A stretch of 36,885 bases of DNA from Gammaproteobacteria bacterium (GCA_013696315.1 JACCYU010000116.1:1-36885); one strand, 5' to 3'. Positions 26,636 through 35,853 are shown, numbered from the stretch's first letter. Notes: a model not told the origin generated them from the sequence alone. Numbers and translations: made by a program.

Positions 26636-27783
26636 TTACTTCGTGGAGAACCTGTATATCGTGGTTTGTACGTACTTTTCTCCCGGATTCAACACCGTAG
26701 ACGGAAACTTCGCCTGGTTGGGAGAATCCGGAAAGTGCTGCGCCTCCAGGCAAAAACCATAGCGATGGCGATAAACTTTCCGTGCTTGCCCGTGATCGAA
26801 CCGTCCAGAAAATTACCGGAGTAGAACTGAATGCCGGGCTCGGTCGTCAACACGTCCATCACCCGCCCGGAGCCTGGTTCGAACACGCGTGCGGCCAGGC
26901 CGAGCTTACCAACGCTATTGTTGAGCACCCAGTTGTGGCCGTAGCCCAGGCCGAACCGGAGTTGCTGATCCTGTTGATCGATTCTGGCGCCGATCGGCGT
27001 CGGCTCGTTGAAATCCATCGGTGTGCCTTGGACATCGCGCAGTTCGCCGATCGGAATCAGACCTTCGTCAACCGGCGTGAACCGATCCGCGTCAAGCATC
27101 AACTCGTGGCGAAGAACGTCGCCGTGCCCCGCGCCCGCGAGGTTGAAGTAGGAATGCTGTGTGAGATTGACGACCGTCGGCTCGTCGGTCGTGGCGGCGT
27201 AATCGATTCTAAGTTCATTTTCATCTGTCAGCGTATAAACCACCATAGCGCGCAAGCTGCCGGGATAACCCTCCTCGCCATCCGGACTCAGATAACTGAG
27301 TTGCAGCGCCTGACCGGGTGCGCGCTCGAGCTCTTTTGCCGTCCATACCACCTTGTCGAAGCCTTTGACGCCCCCGTGCAGGTGATTTTCATCATTGTTG
27401 GTCGCGAGCCGATATGTTTGGCCGTCTATGGTGAATCGGCCGTGCGCAATCCGGTTGCCATAACGGCCGACGATGGAGCCGAAGTACGGATTGTTAGCTA
27501 CGTAGTCCCGCAAGCTGTCGTATCCCAGCACGATATCGGCCATTTCGCCGTCACGATCTGGCACCTTCAGCGACACCACGATACCGCCGTAGGTCATGAT
27601 TCTGGCCTCCGTGCCCCGATTGTTCCTGAGCGTGTAAAGCTCGACCGGCGTGCCGTCCGGCGTAGATCCGAAAGCTTCGCTTTCAATGCCCGGTTCAGCC
27701 TCGTGTTTGATCTCGCCACCCCACGTCAGAGCAGAGAACGCAAGCAAAACCATGGCGCCACAGAATCGCTTTGCTACCTTCAT
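26636..27783 (-). CDS. galM: Secreted aldose 1-epimerase (mutarotase), frameshifted near the 3' end
   Basis: Interconverts alpha and beta anomers of galactose/glucose. ATG 27783 (GGAGAG 5 bp upstream) begins MKVAKRFCGAMVLLAFSALTWG, a Sec signal peptide, so the enzyme acts in the periplasm or outside. Seen are GNRIAHGRFTIDG, NDENHLHGGVKGFDKVVW, the catalytic NLTQHSYFNLAG histidine region and TTEPGIQFYSGNFLDGS with the catalytic Glu. At about 26786 the frame breaks. The previous frame runs on to 26689 as junk, while the shifted frame gives KVYRHRYGFCLEAQHFPDSP and ends KYVQTTIYRFSTK-stop at 26636, the normal family end. One A missing in an AAA run (GGAAAG) explains it. Follows GH43 by 50 bp. 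Confidence 0.88.
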
Positions 27784-27833
27784 GACTCTCCTCTTCGGTT
27801 CGAATGAATTCAGCGCGATCCATAGACCGCCCG

Positions 27834-29592
27834 TTAATTGCCCGCCAACATCGCTGTGTTCGCCGCCGCGGGTTGTGAGGAAACCATGCGCAAGCCGTCG
27901 AATCTCGCCACGGCGCCCTTCGCGCCGCCGGAGGTCAGCGCCACGCGCACCGAATGGCCCCACGGCGGCAGATCGACGCCTTTTTTCTTGCCGACGTTAT
28001 GCCATTCGCGCCCGTCAGCACTCACCGCGAAACGGAATCGATAGCCGCCGGACGCAATCATGCGCAGATGCACCAGCGGCGCGTTCGGGGCAGGGACGAT
28101 CGCAACGGTCTTGTGCAGGCCATTCTCACGCCGCCAGACGATAATTTTTCCGTCACCGGCCGCGATACCGAGGGCATTGTAACCATCGCCGAAGGCCGCC
28201 AATCCCGCCAGCGCGCCCGGTTTCATGCCGCGCGTGTCGGCGACGGTCGTTACCACATAATCCGCGGCAGTCGTCGCGCGCGCCATAACCGCACCGGCCA
28301 CATCGAGCGCATGCGCATTCGCCGGTGCAAGCGATAGCCAGCCGTTTCGCACTGGATTCAGCCCCGCTGATGGCTGATTCGCCTGCGGCCACTGCCAGCC
28401 CGGAGTCAACCCGGGAGAATTGAAATCATCGGTGAACAAAAATTCCGCGTTTTGCGCTTCGATGCCATGGGGGGACTGCGCATGCCCGCTTGGCGTGCTG
28501 CTGACGTTGATCATGGGCCACTGTTCGACGCCCCATGACACTTCGTCAATCAGCGCCTGACGCCCGACATAAGCGGCATTTTTGCGGAAGGCGTGATACA
28601 TGAGGTAATCACGACCGTCCTCATCGCTCACGACGCTGCCATGTCCGGGACAGATCCATTGGTCATCGCCTTTCAGGATCGGATTCGCAGGATTCTTCTC
28701 CCAGGGACCAAGCAGATAAGGCGAGCGCGCCACGCCCAGCGCGTAATTACACTGCATGCTGCAGCAGTCATCGCCTGAGTAAAACATGTAGAACCAGCCA
28801 CCTTGACGGGTGATGAATGGCGCTTCGACAACCTTGGCTTCCCACGAGGTATCGTTACGAATCAACTCGGTGCGCTCGCCGACCAGCTTCAGGCCGTTGC
28901 GAGTTAATTTCTGCGCCAGAATCGGTGTCGGAAGATTGTGGACATTGCCGCCGCGTTTCCAGACGAGATGGGGCCAGCCGTGCTCGTCTCTCACCGCCAT
29001 GGGATCGATGGACCCCAGCTTCTGGCAAACCAGCGGACCGTGATCCTGATAAGGGGCAGTCGGCTGCCGCGCACTCGCTACCGCCACGCAACGACCACCG
29101 TCGAGCTTGCGGGCGACGTAATAAACGAGGTATCGGCCACGATAATGTGAAATTTCCGGAGCCCAGTAGTTGCCGTCGGACCATGCCGGCCGCTGCTGGA
29201 AAACGGAACCGGCAACCGTCCAGTTGACCAGATCGCGCGAGTGCAGAATTGGAAACTGCGGCGCCCAGCCGGAGGAGGTCGAGGTGGCCCAATAATCCTT
29301 GCCTACACGTATCACCGAGGGATCGGGATAATTGCCAGCTAGCACGGGGTTCGTGTAGCTAACATTGGCGACAGAAAGTTCGGAACGCCCTTCCACGGGG
29401 CACGGATTCCACCACGGCCGGAGCAGTTGCCGCCGGGCCTGTGTAAGCGTGTGCGAGCGCGGGGGCTGTTGTACCGATCCCATTCTGAGCCACGGCAGTC
29501 GCCACAAACGTAGTCAAGAGCGCTGTCGCCAACAACGCACGCAGTGGTTGCTCCGCAACCGGGATGGTCCCAAATGGTATTGAGCGTGCCAT
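27834..29592 (-). CDS. Secreted glycoside hydrolase family 43 (arabinofuranosidase/xylosidase type), frameshift after the signal peptide
   Basis: Inverting glycosidase with a five-bladed propeller. Catalytic landmarks are the base Asp in AGNYPDPSVIR, the pKa-tuning Asp in GSIDPMAVRD and the acid Glu in KVVEAPFITRQ. About 190 C-terminal residues form a beta-sandwich (FTDDFNSPGLTPGWQWPQ onward) as in GH43 enzymes with a C-terminal concanavalin-like domain. The signal peptide (PLRALLATALLTTFVATAVA) is in another frame, starting at ATG 29592 with GGAGG 8 bp upstream. The two frames join if one G/C is removed from the four-base run at 29397-29400. It is thus annotated as one gene with a one-base insertion. 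Likely trims arabinosyl or galactosyl side groups; specificity is not readable. Confidence 0.86.
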
Positions 29593-29636
29593 GCTGATCA
29601 CCTCCGTAATATCCGTTTAGCGGCATGTGTTGTATT

Positions 29637-29681
29637 TTTATAGCCTAAAGTTGGTAATTTGCAACTCACTACCTGTTGCAA
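29637..29681 (-). promoter_or_regulatory. Predicted promoter of GH43-galM with overlapping inverted repeat
   Basis: Minus strand: -35-like TTGCAA (29659-29664) and -10 TATAAA (29637-29642), spaced 16 bp, about 45 bp before the GH43 start. A 7-bp inverted repeat TTGCAAC / GTTGCAA (29659-29665 and 29675-29681, 9-bp centre) overlaps the -35, a placement suited to a repressor. The regulator is not in the window. Confidence 0.6.
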
Positions 29682-29855
29682 TTTAGAGTCGTCGCCGATC
29701 GACGACGAAACCTGACCCTAACAAGCCCTAACGCTTGCGATCTACAGCGGAAAGATTAAGTGGCAGTTTAGAGGAGACGAGTGGTAAAAAAGCCCGGCAA
29801 ATCCGAGTGCAAGCGCACTATAAGGGAATGTCATTAGCTATTTTGATGCTCCCCG

Positions 29856-31013
29856 TTAGCGCACTTCATTGGCGCCATCGGCGGCCTCCGAAACATAGAG
29901 GGTCGGCGCCTTGCGCGCCGCCGTCCTGTAGCCGCTGATAACAACCTCCCTGAACCGATCCAGTGCATCATAGGCGACGAGATTCACCGTACACCCGCCG
30001 AAGCCGCCTCCGGTCATGCGCGCGCCATACACACCCCTGACCGACATGGCGATCTCGACCAGGAGATCCAGCTCCTCGCAACTGATCTCATAGTCGTCCC
30101 GCATAGACTCGTGGGAGGCGCACATAAGCGCTCCCATCGCGTCAAAATCACTCGCGCTCAAAGCATCCGCGGCAGCCAGCGTACGTTCGTTTTCGATGAT
30201 GACATGCCGGCAGCGGCGCCGGACCGGGGCCGGAAGTCGCGCTTCGTGCCGATGAAAATCCGCGCGGCTCACATCGCGCAACATACGAATATTTGGCAGA
30301 ACTTCACTCAGTAGCGCCACGCCGTTTTCGCATTCGGTGCGTCGCGTGTTGTACGCCGAAATCGCCAATTCATGCTTGACGTGCGAATCGCAAATCACAA
30401 TGCAGACGTGCGAAGTCGAGAGCGGGATGTCCCGCCACTCAAGTGAGCGGCAATCGATCAGCAGCGCGTGGCTGGCGCGCGCAAGAGCGGATGCAAACTG
30501 ATCCATGATGCCGCAATTGATGCCGACGTAGTCGTGCTCGGCACGCTGCCCGGCGAGCGCAAGATCAAGCTTTCCGACATTGGCCCGCGAAACCGACGTC
30601 AGCGCCATCCCGACCGCCACCTCCAGCGCGGCCGACGACGACAATCCCGCCCCCACTGGTACGTCCGAGGTGATCGCCAGCTCCGCGCCCGTCAGTCGCA
30701 CGCCGGACCCTTCCAGCGCCTGCGCCACGCCCTCCAGATAATCCAGCCAGGATCCGCGCCGTTTCGGCCCCGGTCTATCCAGATCGAATTCCACCGCCGC
30801 GTCGAGATCAAGCGAAAAGGCGCGCACCCGCCGATCATCGCGCGCGGCCGCGGCCACGACGACTTCACGATCGATCGCCATCGGCAGCACGAAGCCGTCG
30901 TTGTAATCCGTGTGCTCGCCAATCAGATTCACGCGGCCCGGCGCACGGAACAGGCGCGGTTCGTCGCCGTAACGCGCGCGAAAGGCGTCGCGTAGCCGCG
31001 CCAGATCAATCAT
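29856..31013 (-). CDS. galK: Galactokinase (GalK)
   Basis: Phosphorylates alpha-D-galactose at C1, first committed step of the Leloir pathway, cytoplasmic. The 385-residue GHMP kinase has the galactokinase signature GRVNLIGEHTDYNDG at ~26-40, the ATP loop VPVGAGLSSSAALEVA, the catalytic Asp region GINCGIMDQFAS and the C-terminal GARMTGGGFGGCTVNL. The ATG at 31013 overlaps the galT stop by 8 bp (ATGATTGA). An upstream in-frame start at 31208 lies inside galT and is rejected. Intact. Confidence 0.96.
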   Translation of the reverse strand: MIDLARLRDAFRARYGDEPRLFRAPGRVNLIGEHTDYNDGFVLPMAIDREVVVAAAARDDRRVRAFSLDLDAAVEFDLDRPGPKRRGSWLDYLEGVAQALEGSGVRLTGAELAITSDVPVGAGLSSSAALEVAVGMALTSVSRANVGKLDLALAGQRAEHDYVGINCGIMDQFASALARASHALLIDCRSLEWRDIPLSTSHVCIVICDSHVKHELAISAYNTRRTECENGVALLSEVLPNIRMLRDVSRADFHRHEARLPAPVRRRCRHVIIENERTLAAADALSASDFDAMGALMCASHESMRDDYEISCEELDLLVEIAMSVRGVYGARMTGGGFGGCTVNLVAYDALDRFREVVISGYRTAARKAPTLYVSEAADGANEVR

Positions 31014-32013
31014 CGTCACTAGTTTTTCGTCGCCAGATGGCAGGCGCGATGTGGCCACGCAGCTCGGCGGCCTTCTCTTCGGCCAGCATATCGTTGATGA
31101 AGAGACCCGCGCCAGTCTCGCTGCCGGCCAGGTAATTGAGCTTCGTGGCGGTGCGCAGCGGCGGGTAAAACTCGATATGAAAATGATAGTAATCGTACGC
31201 GCCGCCATCGACCGGCCGCTGGTGCAGCACCATCATGTACGGAAACGGCAGGTCGAACAGCTCATCGAAAGCCACCAGGACCATCTTGAGTATCGTGGCC
31301 AAATCGCACTGTTCGGACGAGGTCAATTCCGGCAGGGCTTGCAAGTGGCGCCTAGAATAAATATGCACCTCATAAGGCCAGCGGGCGAAGAACGGGATCA
31401 CGGCTACAAACGATTCATTCTGCGCCACGACCCGGCGTCCGTCCGCGCGCTCCTGATCCACGATATCGCAAATCAGGCAGCGGCCGGTGCGTTCGTGGTA
31501 AATCCGCGACTGCGTCAGCTCGCGGTCTACCTGCGGCGGGATGAACGGATAGCCGTAAATCTGCCCGTGCGGATGATGAAGGGTGACGCCAATCGCCTCG
31601 CCTTTGTTCTCGAATTCGAACACATAATCCACGAAATCGAGCGCACCAAGTGCTATAAAGCGATCCGTCCAGACCCGCACCAATTTGTGGATCCGTTCGA
31701 CCGGCTGCTGGGCAAGCGTGGTTTCGTGCTCGGGCGAATAAAGCACCACCTCGCACACGCCTTGCGCCGGGCGCACGGCATAAAATTCGGTACCGTCCAC
31801 GGCGGGCGCGGGCGGCTGCAAGTGTAACGACGGAAACTGGTTTTCGAAGACCACGATGTCATAGCTCGCCTCCGGCACTTCGGTCGGAAATCCACGTGCC
31901 TGACTCGGACACAGCGGGCAGAAATCTGCGGGCGGCAGAAAGGTGCGCGCCTGCCGGTGCGTGGCAGTCGCCACCCATTCACCGAGCAGCGGGTTCCAGC
32001 GCAATTCAGACAT
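31006..32013 (-). CDS. galT: Galactose-1-phosphate uridylyltransferase (GalT)
   Basis: Exchanges UMP between UDP-glucose and galactose-1-phosphate. The 335-residue product has a Zn-type pair C32/C35 (FCPLCPS), the active-site H147-P-H149-G-Q motif and the C-terminal DYYHFHIEFYPP with the second metal-site histidines. ATG 32013 (MSELRWNPLLGEWV) is the family-normal start and overlaps the stop of the small upstream gene by 8 bp (ATGTCTGA). The in-frame extension to 32109 is rejected. With galK it feeds galactose to central metabolism; galE is not in the window. Confidence 0.96.
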   Translation of the reverse strand: MSELRWNPLLGEWVATATHRQARTFLPPADFCPLCPSQARGFPTEVPEASYDIVVFENQFPSLHLQPPAPAVDGTEFYAVRPAQGVCEVVLYSPEHETTLAQQPVERIHKLVRVWTDRFIALGALDFVDYVFEFENKGEAIGVTLHHPHGQIYGYPFIPPQVDRELTQSRIYHERTGRCLICDIVDQERADGRRVVAQNESFVAVIPFFARWPYEVHIYSRRHLQALPELTSSEQCDLATILKMVLVAFDELFDLPFPYMMVLHQRPVDGGAYDYYHFHIEFYPPLRTATKLNYLAGSETGAGLFINDMLAEEKAAELRGHIAPAIWRRKTSDDD

Positions 32014-32194
32014 CGCATTGGTGGCCGGATGGCGGCTTTGCTTCCGGAGCAGATCTGGAACGCCTCGTCCCGATGTCTTCGCTGGAAGACGTCCCGGTGT
32101 CGTTCTCAAACGTGTAAAAAATCATGTAGCGCCCGGCCTTGAGCGCGATCTGCCGCTTGTGCATCCGGGTGTCTTCGTTTTTCGTCATGTGCAT
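32006..32194 (-). CDS. Small hypothetical protein between the membrane protein and galT
   Basis: 62 residues (58 if the second ATG at 32188 is used), soluble, with a basic centre MHKRQIALKAGRYMIFYTFE followed by an acidic/serine stretch and a hydrophilic tail. I do not recognise a family. Support for it being real is positional. It fits the 198-bp gap between its neighbours, starts 18 bp after the membrane-protein stop and overlaps galT by 8 bp with the same geometry as the galT-galK overlap, while galT has no other upstream leader. The ribosome site (AGAAG) is weak. Confidence 0.5.
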   Translation of the reverse strand: MHMTKNEDTRMHKRQIALKAGRYMIFYTFENDTGTSSSEDIGTRRSRSAPEAKPPSGHQCDV

Positions 32195-32212
32195 CGGCGT
32201 ATTACTTCTGGA

Positions 32213-32491
32213 TCAATCCCGTTTCAGCCCGGCGCTGTGCTCGTGCGCTTCCATGGCGCGCCCTTCGGCCGACTCTTCGGCCAAGCGTACGCTGGAGTCC
32301 CCGTGGCGCCCGAAATAAAACATGACCAGACCGAACACCACCATGACGGCGCCCCACCACAGGTTGACATTAATCGAGAGCGATTTCTCGTACACCCGCG
32401 CGTCGCCGGCGGTGAACAAACCGTACACGGCAAGCAATAGGCCGATGATCGCGAACATCGCGCCGATCGGTATACGGATATCAAGAGCCAT
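32213..32491 (-). CDS. Small two-helix membrane protein, possible symporter partner
   Basis: 92 residues starting MALDIRIPIGAMFAIIGLLL, with GGAGG 7 bp upstream of the ATG. Two hydrophobic helices at about 8-28 and 44-62 (NLWWGAVMVVFGLVMFYFG) are joined by a short polar loop, followed by a charged cytoplasmic tail rich in Glu and His. It lies 20 bp downstream of the sodium/solute symporter. Small helper membrane proteins next to SSS transporters are known, so an accessory role is a reasonable inference, but no family was recognised. Confidence 0.75.
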   Translation of the reverse strand: MALDIRIPIGAMFAIIGLLLAVYGLFTAGDARVYEKSLSINVNLWWGAVMVVFGLVMFYFGRHGDSSVRLAEESAEGRAMEAHEHSAGLKRD

Positions 32492-32511
32492 AATTCGCCC
32501 TCCGCGGCGTT

Positions 32512-34387
32512 CTAGAAGAAAGTAAAATTGAGCACCAGAGTGCACGTAAGTACAATAACCGCCAGCAGCACCGGCCGCTTGTACCAGACTTGCTGCGCAT
32601 CTTTCGGCTTCGGGGTGAGTGAATAGACCAGACCTTTCAGTTCATCGGCCGGTCGCGGGCGCGTCAGCAAACTTACGACGATGGTGATCACAAAGCAGGT
32701 GGTCCACGCCGCGATCGCGGTCCAGAACGTCTGCGCCAGCTCACTGGGATATGTATTCATAATGCCGAAGTATCCACCCTTGATGCCGACCACCGCACCG
32801 TCCGCGAGCGACAACCCGTGATGGATTGCGGCGGCCGCGGTGCCGGCAACAAGGCCGGTGAACGCGCAATGCCCGGTGGTGCGCTTCCAGAACATGCCGA
32901 GCGCGAAGGTCGCGAACAGCGGCGCGTTGACGAACGCGAACACGAGTTGCAACAGGTCCATGATGTTGTTGAAGGACGCCGCGACGTAAGCTGCCGCGAT
33001 CGACAGCGCGATGCCAAACACGGTCGCGATCCGGCCCCATCCACAGGTAATGCGCGTCGCTCGCCCCTTTGTGGATGTAACTTTGATAGATATCGTAAGT
33101 CCACACGGTGTTGAACGCGGTCACATTGCCGGCCATCCCGGACATGAATGACGCGAGCAAGGCCGTCAGTCCAAGCCCCAGCAATCCGGCGGGAAAGTAG
33201 TGCACGAGCATCATGGGTGTGGCGAGATCGTAATCGAGCACCATCCTCCCGCGCGCATCGACCAGCGGTTCGCCAGTCGCCGCGTCTATCTTAGGCGGGA
33301 TGATGCCGCGCCCAACCTTATTGGTCGAGGCTGCATTGGTGGCGGCTTCATCGTCGCCTTCCCGATCCCGCGTCGAATCGGCTGAGGCCGTGGATGATGA
33401 CGCAGTTGGAGTTGCGGCGTCGTCCGGGTTCACAGCCACCGCGCCCGTACCGACCACGAGCGCGAGCATGCCGGGCAGAATCACCAGAAACGGAAACAGC
33501 ATCTTCGGGAATGCTGCGATAATCGGCGTGCGTTGCGCGTCCGCCAGCGATTTGGCCGCCATTGCCCGCTGCACCACCAGAAAGTCCGTGCACCAGTAGC
33601 CGAAGGACAGCACGAAACCCAGCCCCATCATCAGGCCGAACACTTCCACGCCGATGGGATTCTGCGAAGGATCACCCATGAACGCCCACGATTGCGTATA
33701 AGCCGTCGCCGGATAGCCGCCCGCGGTCGACACGGTAGTCAGTTTCGCTACCAGCCCGTCCCAGCCGCCGGCATCGCGCAACCCCAGAAACACCAGCGGG
33801 ACGAAGCCGCACACAATGAGAAAAAATTGCAACACTTCGTTGTAAATTGCGCTGGTCAGGCCGCCCAAGAAAATGTAGGCGAGCACGATGGTGGCGGCGA
33901 TGATCATGCTGGTGTCGAAATCCCAGCCGAGCAATAAATTAAACAGCTTGCCCATCGCGTACATCGACACGCCGGATGAGAAGATCGTCATCGCCGCGAA
34001 CGAGACCGCGTTTAAGCCGCGCGTCTTCTCGTCGAAGCGCAGCCTTAAGTATTCGGGCACCGAGCGAGCGCGCGAGCCGTAGTAAAAGCGCATCATGAAC
34101 AGCCCGACGAACACCATCGCCGGGATTGCGCCGATCCAGTAGAAATGGCTGGTGGCAATGCCGTATTTCGCGCCCGACGCGCCCATCCCGATAACTTCCT
34201 GCGCGCCGAGATTGGCGGAGATGAAGGCGAGGCCCGTAATCCAGGCGGGCATCGAGCGCCCGGAGAGAAAAAAGTCGGTACTCGTCCGCATGAAACGTCT
34301 CAGGGCGAAGCCGATGCCGAGCACGAAAACGAAATAGATGAGCATGACCGCGTAATCGATCCAGGCCAGATCAACCGCTCGCGTCAT
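32512..34387 (-). CDS. Sodium/solute symporter (SSS family, SglT-like), frameshifted
   Basis: Inner-membrane sodium-driven sugar uptake, about 624 residues when the shift is repaired. ATG 34387 has GGAGG 7 bp upstream. Family features are DFFLSGRSMPAWITGLAFIS near 38-57, GGLTSAIYNEVLQFFLIVCG near 175-194 and the GLGLTALLASFMSGMAGNVT core. At ~33031-33040 the frame breaks at a run of four G/C. Removing one base continues HYLWMG as RIATVFGIALSIAAAYVAAS, then LLQLVFAFVNAPLFATFALG and LFTRP-like ends to the stop at 32512. Residues ~320-387 form an unusual hydrophilic Ala/Ser/Thr/Asp/Glu-rich loop. First gene of the galT-galK operon, so galactose or a related sugar is the likely cargo. Confidence 0.88.
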
Positions 34388-34905
34388 TTTTTATCCTCCC
34401 TCGTGTGCGCCGCGCTTGTTTGTTCGCGCGTTGTTATCGCAAGGCGCTGACAAAGAATTCGTCCGACCGCGCCGCTGACCATCCTGGAGATATTTTGTGT
34501 CCGTATATGTCGCGGGGATAGCACCGCGCGATCCGAACCGCTCCGCGTACAGGATCATTAAACGGCCGGCACGCCATGTTTGCGGGATACTATCAGTCAG
34601 CCAAGAAACTGCCGATGCTGTAGCTTGAGCTTGATTCGAAACGTGGCGCGCTTATCGCGAGTCAGCCTCCCCCCTCGGGATGATGGTGCAAAAAATGCGG
34701 CGTGTCGAGATTAAGCGTATAAAAAAAAGGCCTCAAATTCCGGCGTCCTCCAAGCTGATCGCCGACGGGCTTGCGAAACATGTGTCACGGAGTCTCTGCG
34801 TAAGTCACACTTTGTCATCTCGACCCTTCGGCCCTGCTCAGAGCTTGCCCTGAGCTGTCGAAGGGGCAGGTCCCGGGGAGACCCTATCACTCTGCACCAT
34901 TTTTT
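34388..34905. other. 518-bp spacer between symporter and homocysteine methyltransferase genes
   Basis: No gene seen. It should hold the promoter of the symporter-gal operon, but I found no confident -35/-10 pair. A run of eight T on the minus strand near 34722-34731 has no stem before it. A REP-like stem-loop lies at 34824-34864. Confidence 0.4.
34824..34864. repeat. REP-like stem-loop
   Basis: CCCTTCGGCCCTGCTCAG, an 8-nt loop, then CTGAGCTGTCGAAGGG: two paired blocks (CCCTTCG/CGAAGGG and GCTCAG/CTGAGC) around a mismatch bulge. It is the common 'CCTTCGACAGCTCAGGGC'-type dispersed repeat. Placed ~40 bp after the methyltransferase stop, it could act as a transcript-end structure. Confidence 0.7.
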
Positions 34906-35853
34906 TTAATTCCCCGCGGTCATCGCTTCGCACATCGCCTCTACATGGCGATGATCCGTGCCGCAGCAGCCGCCGACGACGGTGAGGTTTGGAAGCCATA
35001 CTTGCAACCCCCGGTATTCGCGACCCAGTTGAGCCGGATCGCCGTCATCGAGATCAGTGGACTCGTCCAGTTCGGCGTGGCTGCGCTTCGAGGCGTTGGC
35101 GCGCAGACCGCGTATGCGTTCGCGCCACGCTTCCGCATCGCGCAGCACGTGCTCGAAATGCGAAGGATGCGCGCAGTTGATCATGTAGTACGCCGCGTAT
35201 GCACCGGTCTCGGCTTCCGTGCGCTCGATGGCCCGCGCCAGGGTATCGCCTGACGGCAGACGACCATCGGTCTCCAGGGTGAACGAGAGCGTCATCGGCA
35301 TGCCGTGAACCTTCGCGGCACGCACGATGCCCACACCTTCCTCGACGTAGTTGATCGTGAACGCCGCGACCATATCGGCCTCCGTCTGCGCGAACGTCTC
35401 GATTTGCGGTGCATGATAATCGCAAGCCTGTTCGACGCTCATGCGATTGTCTGGCGCATAGCCATCGCCGCGCGGGCCCAGGTTGCCGCTGATGACCATA
35501 GGCGAATTCGCCGTCTCGTAGCGCCGCCGAATTTCGAGCATAAGATCGATAGCCTTGCGATTGATTTCAGCAAGCGCGGGCGCCTCATAACCGAGTTTTT
35601 CCGCCCAGTCGGGGTTTGCACGCCAGGTCGGCGCCTCCAGCACCAGGCCCAAGCCGTGCGCGCGGGCGATGTCCGCATAGCGCGCATAATAGCGACGCAG
35701 CCTGTCGGTGCCCTCGTCGTTTTTCAGCAGCTCGAAGGCCGCGAAGTAAGGCAGTTCCAGGCCATCATGAAAAATCAGTTGTGTCTCCAGCCCGCTGTCG
35801 GTCACGCACAGGCGGCCGTTCAGTTGCGGCAGACGATCTCTGTATTTGCTCAT
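34906..35853 (-). CDS. Homocysteine S-methyltransferase family protein
   Basis: Zinc-dependent methyltransferase with a TIM-barrel fold, 315 residues. The N-terminus MSKYRDRLPQLNGRLCVTDS leads into a DSGLETQL strand. Conserved are NLGPRGDGY, the first zinc cysteine in MINCAHPSHF and the paired zinc cysteines C296-C297 in VVGGCCGTDHRH. ATG 35853 has GGAGA 8 bp upstream; the frame upstream to 35952 encodes an Arg/Pro-rich stretch and is rejected. Family members move a methyl group from S-methylmethionine, betaine or SAM to homocysteine. The donor is not readable, and no link to the sugar locus is visible. Confidence 0.9.
   Translation of the reverse strand: MSKYRDRLPQLNGRLCVTDSGLETQLIFHDGLELPYFAAFELLKNDEGTDRLRRYYARYADIARAHGLGLVLEAPTWRANPDWAEKLGYEAPALAEINRKAIDLMLEIRRRYETANSPMVISGNLGPRGDGYAPDNRMSVEQACDYHAPQIETFAQTEADMVAAFTINYVEEGVGIVRAAKVHGMPMTLSFTLETDGRLPSGDTLARAIERTEAETGAYAAYYMINCAHPSHFEHVLRDAEAWRERIRGLRANASKRSHAELDESTDLDDGDPAQLGREYRGLQVWLPNLTVVGGCCGTDHRHVEAMCEAMTAGN

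Noticed and set aside
29785-29830. Possible terminator after galK (T6 run near AGTGC/GCACT stem)
   Set aside because: The stem is only 5 bp and is separated from the T-run by about 17 bp, so it is too weak to call.
31006-32013. GalT active-site HPHGQ as an unusual variant
   Set aside because: HPHGQ also occurs in ordinary bacterial GalT proteins; only the His-Pro-His part is essential.
34720-34735. Run of T as intrinsic terminator downstream of the methyltransferase gene
   Set aside because: No stem of useful stability precedes the T-run on the minus strand.
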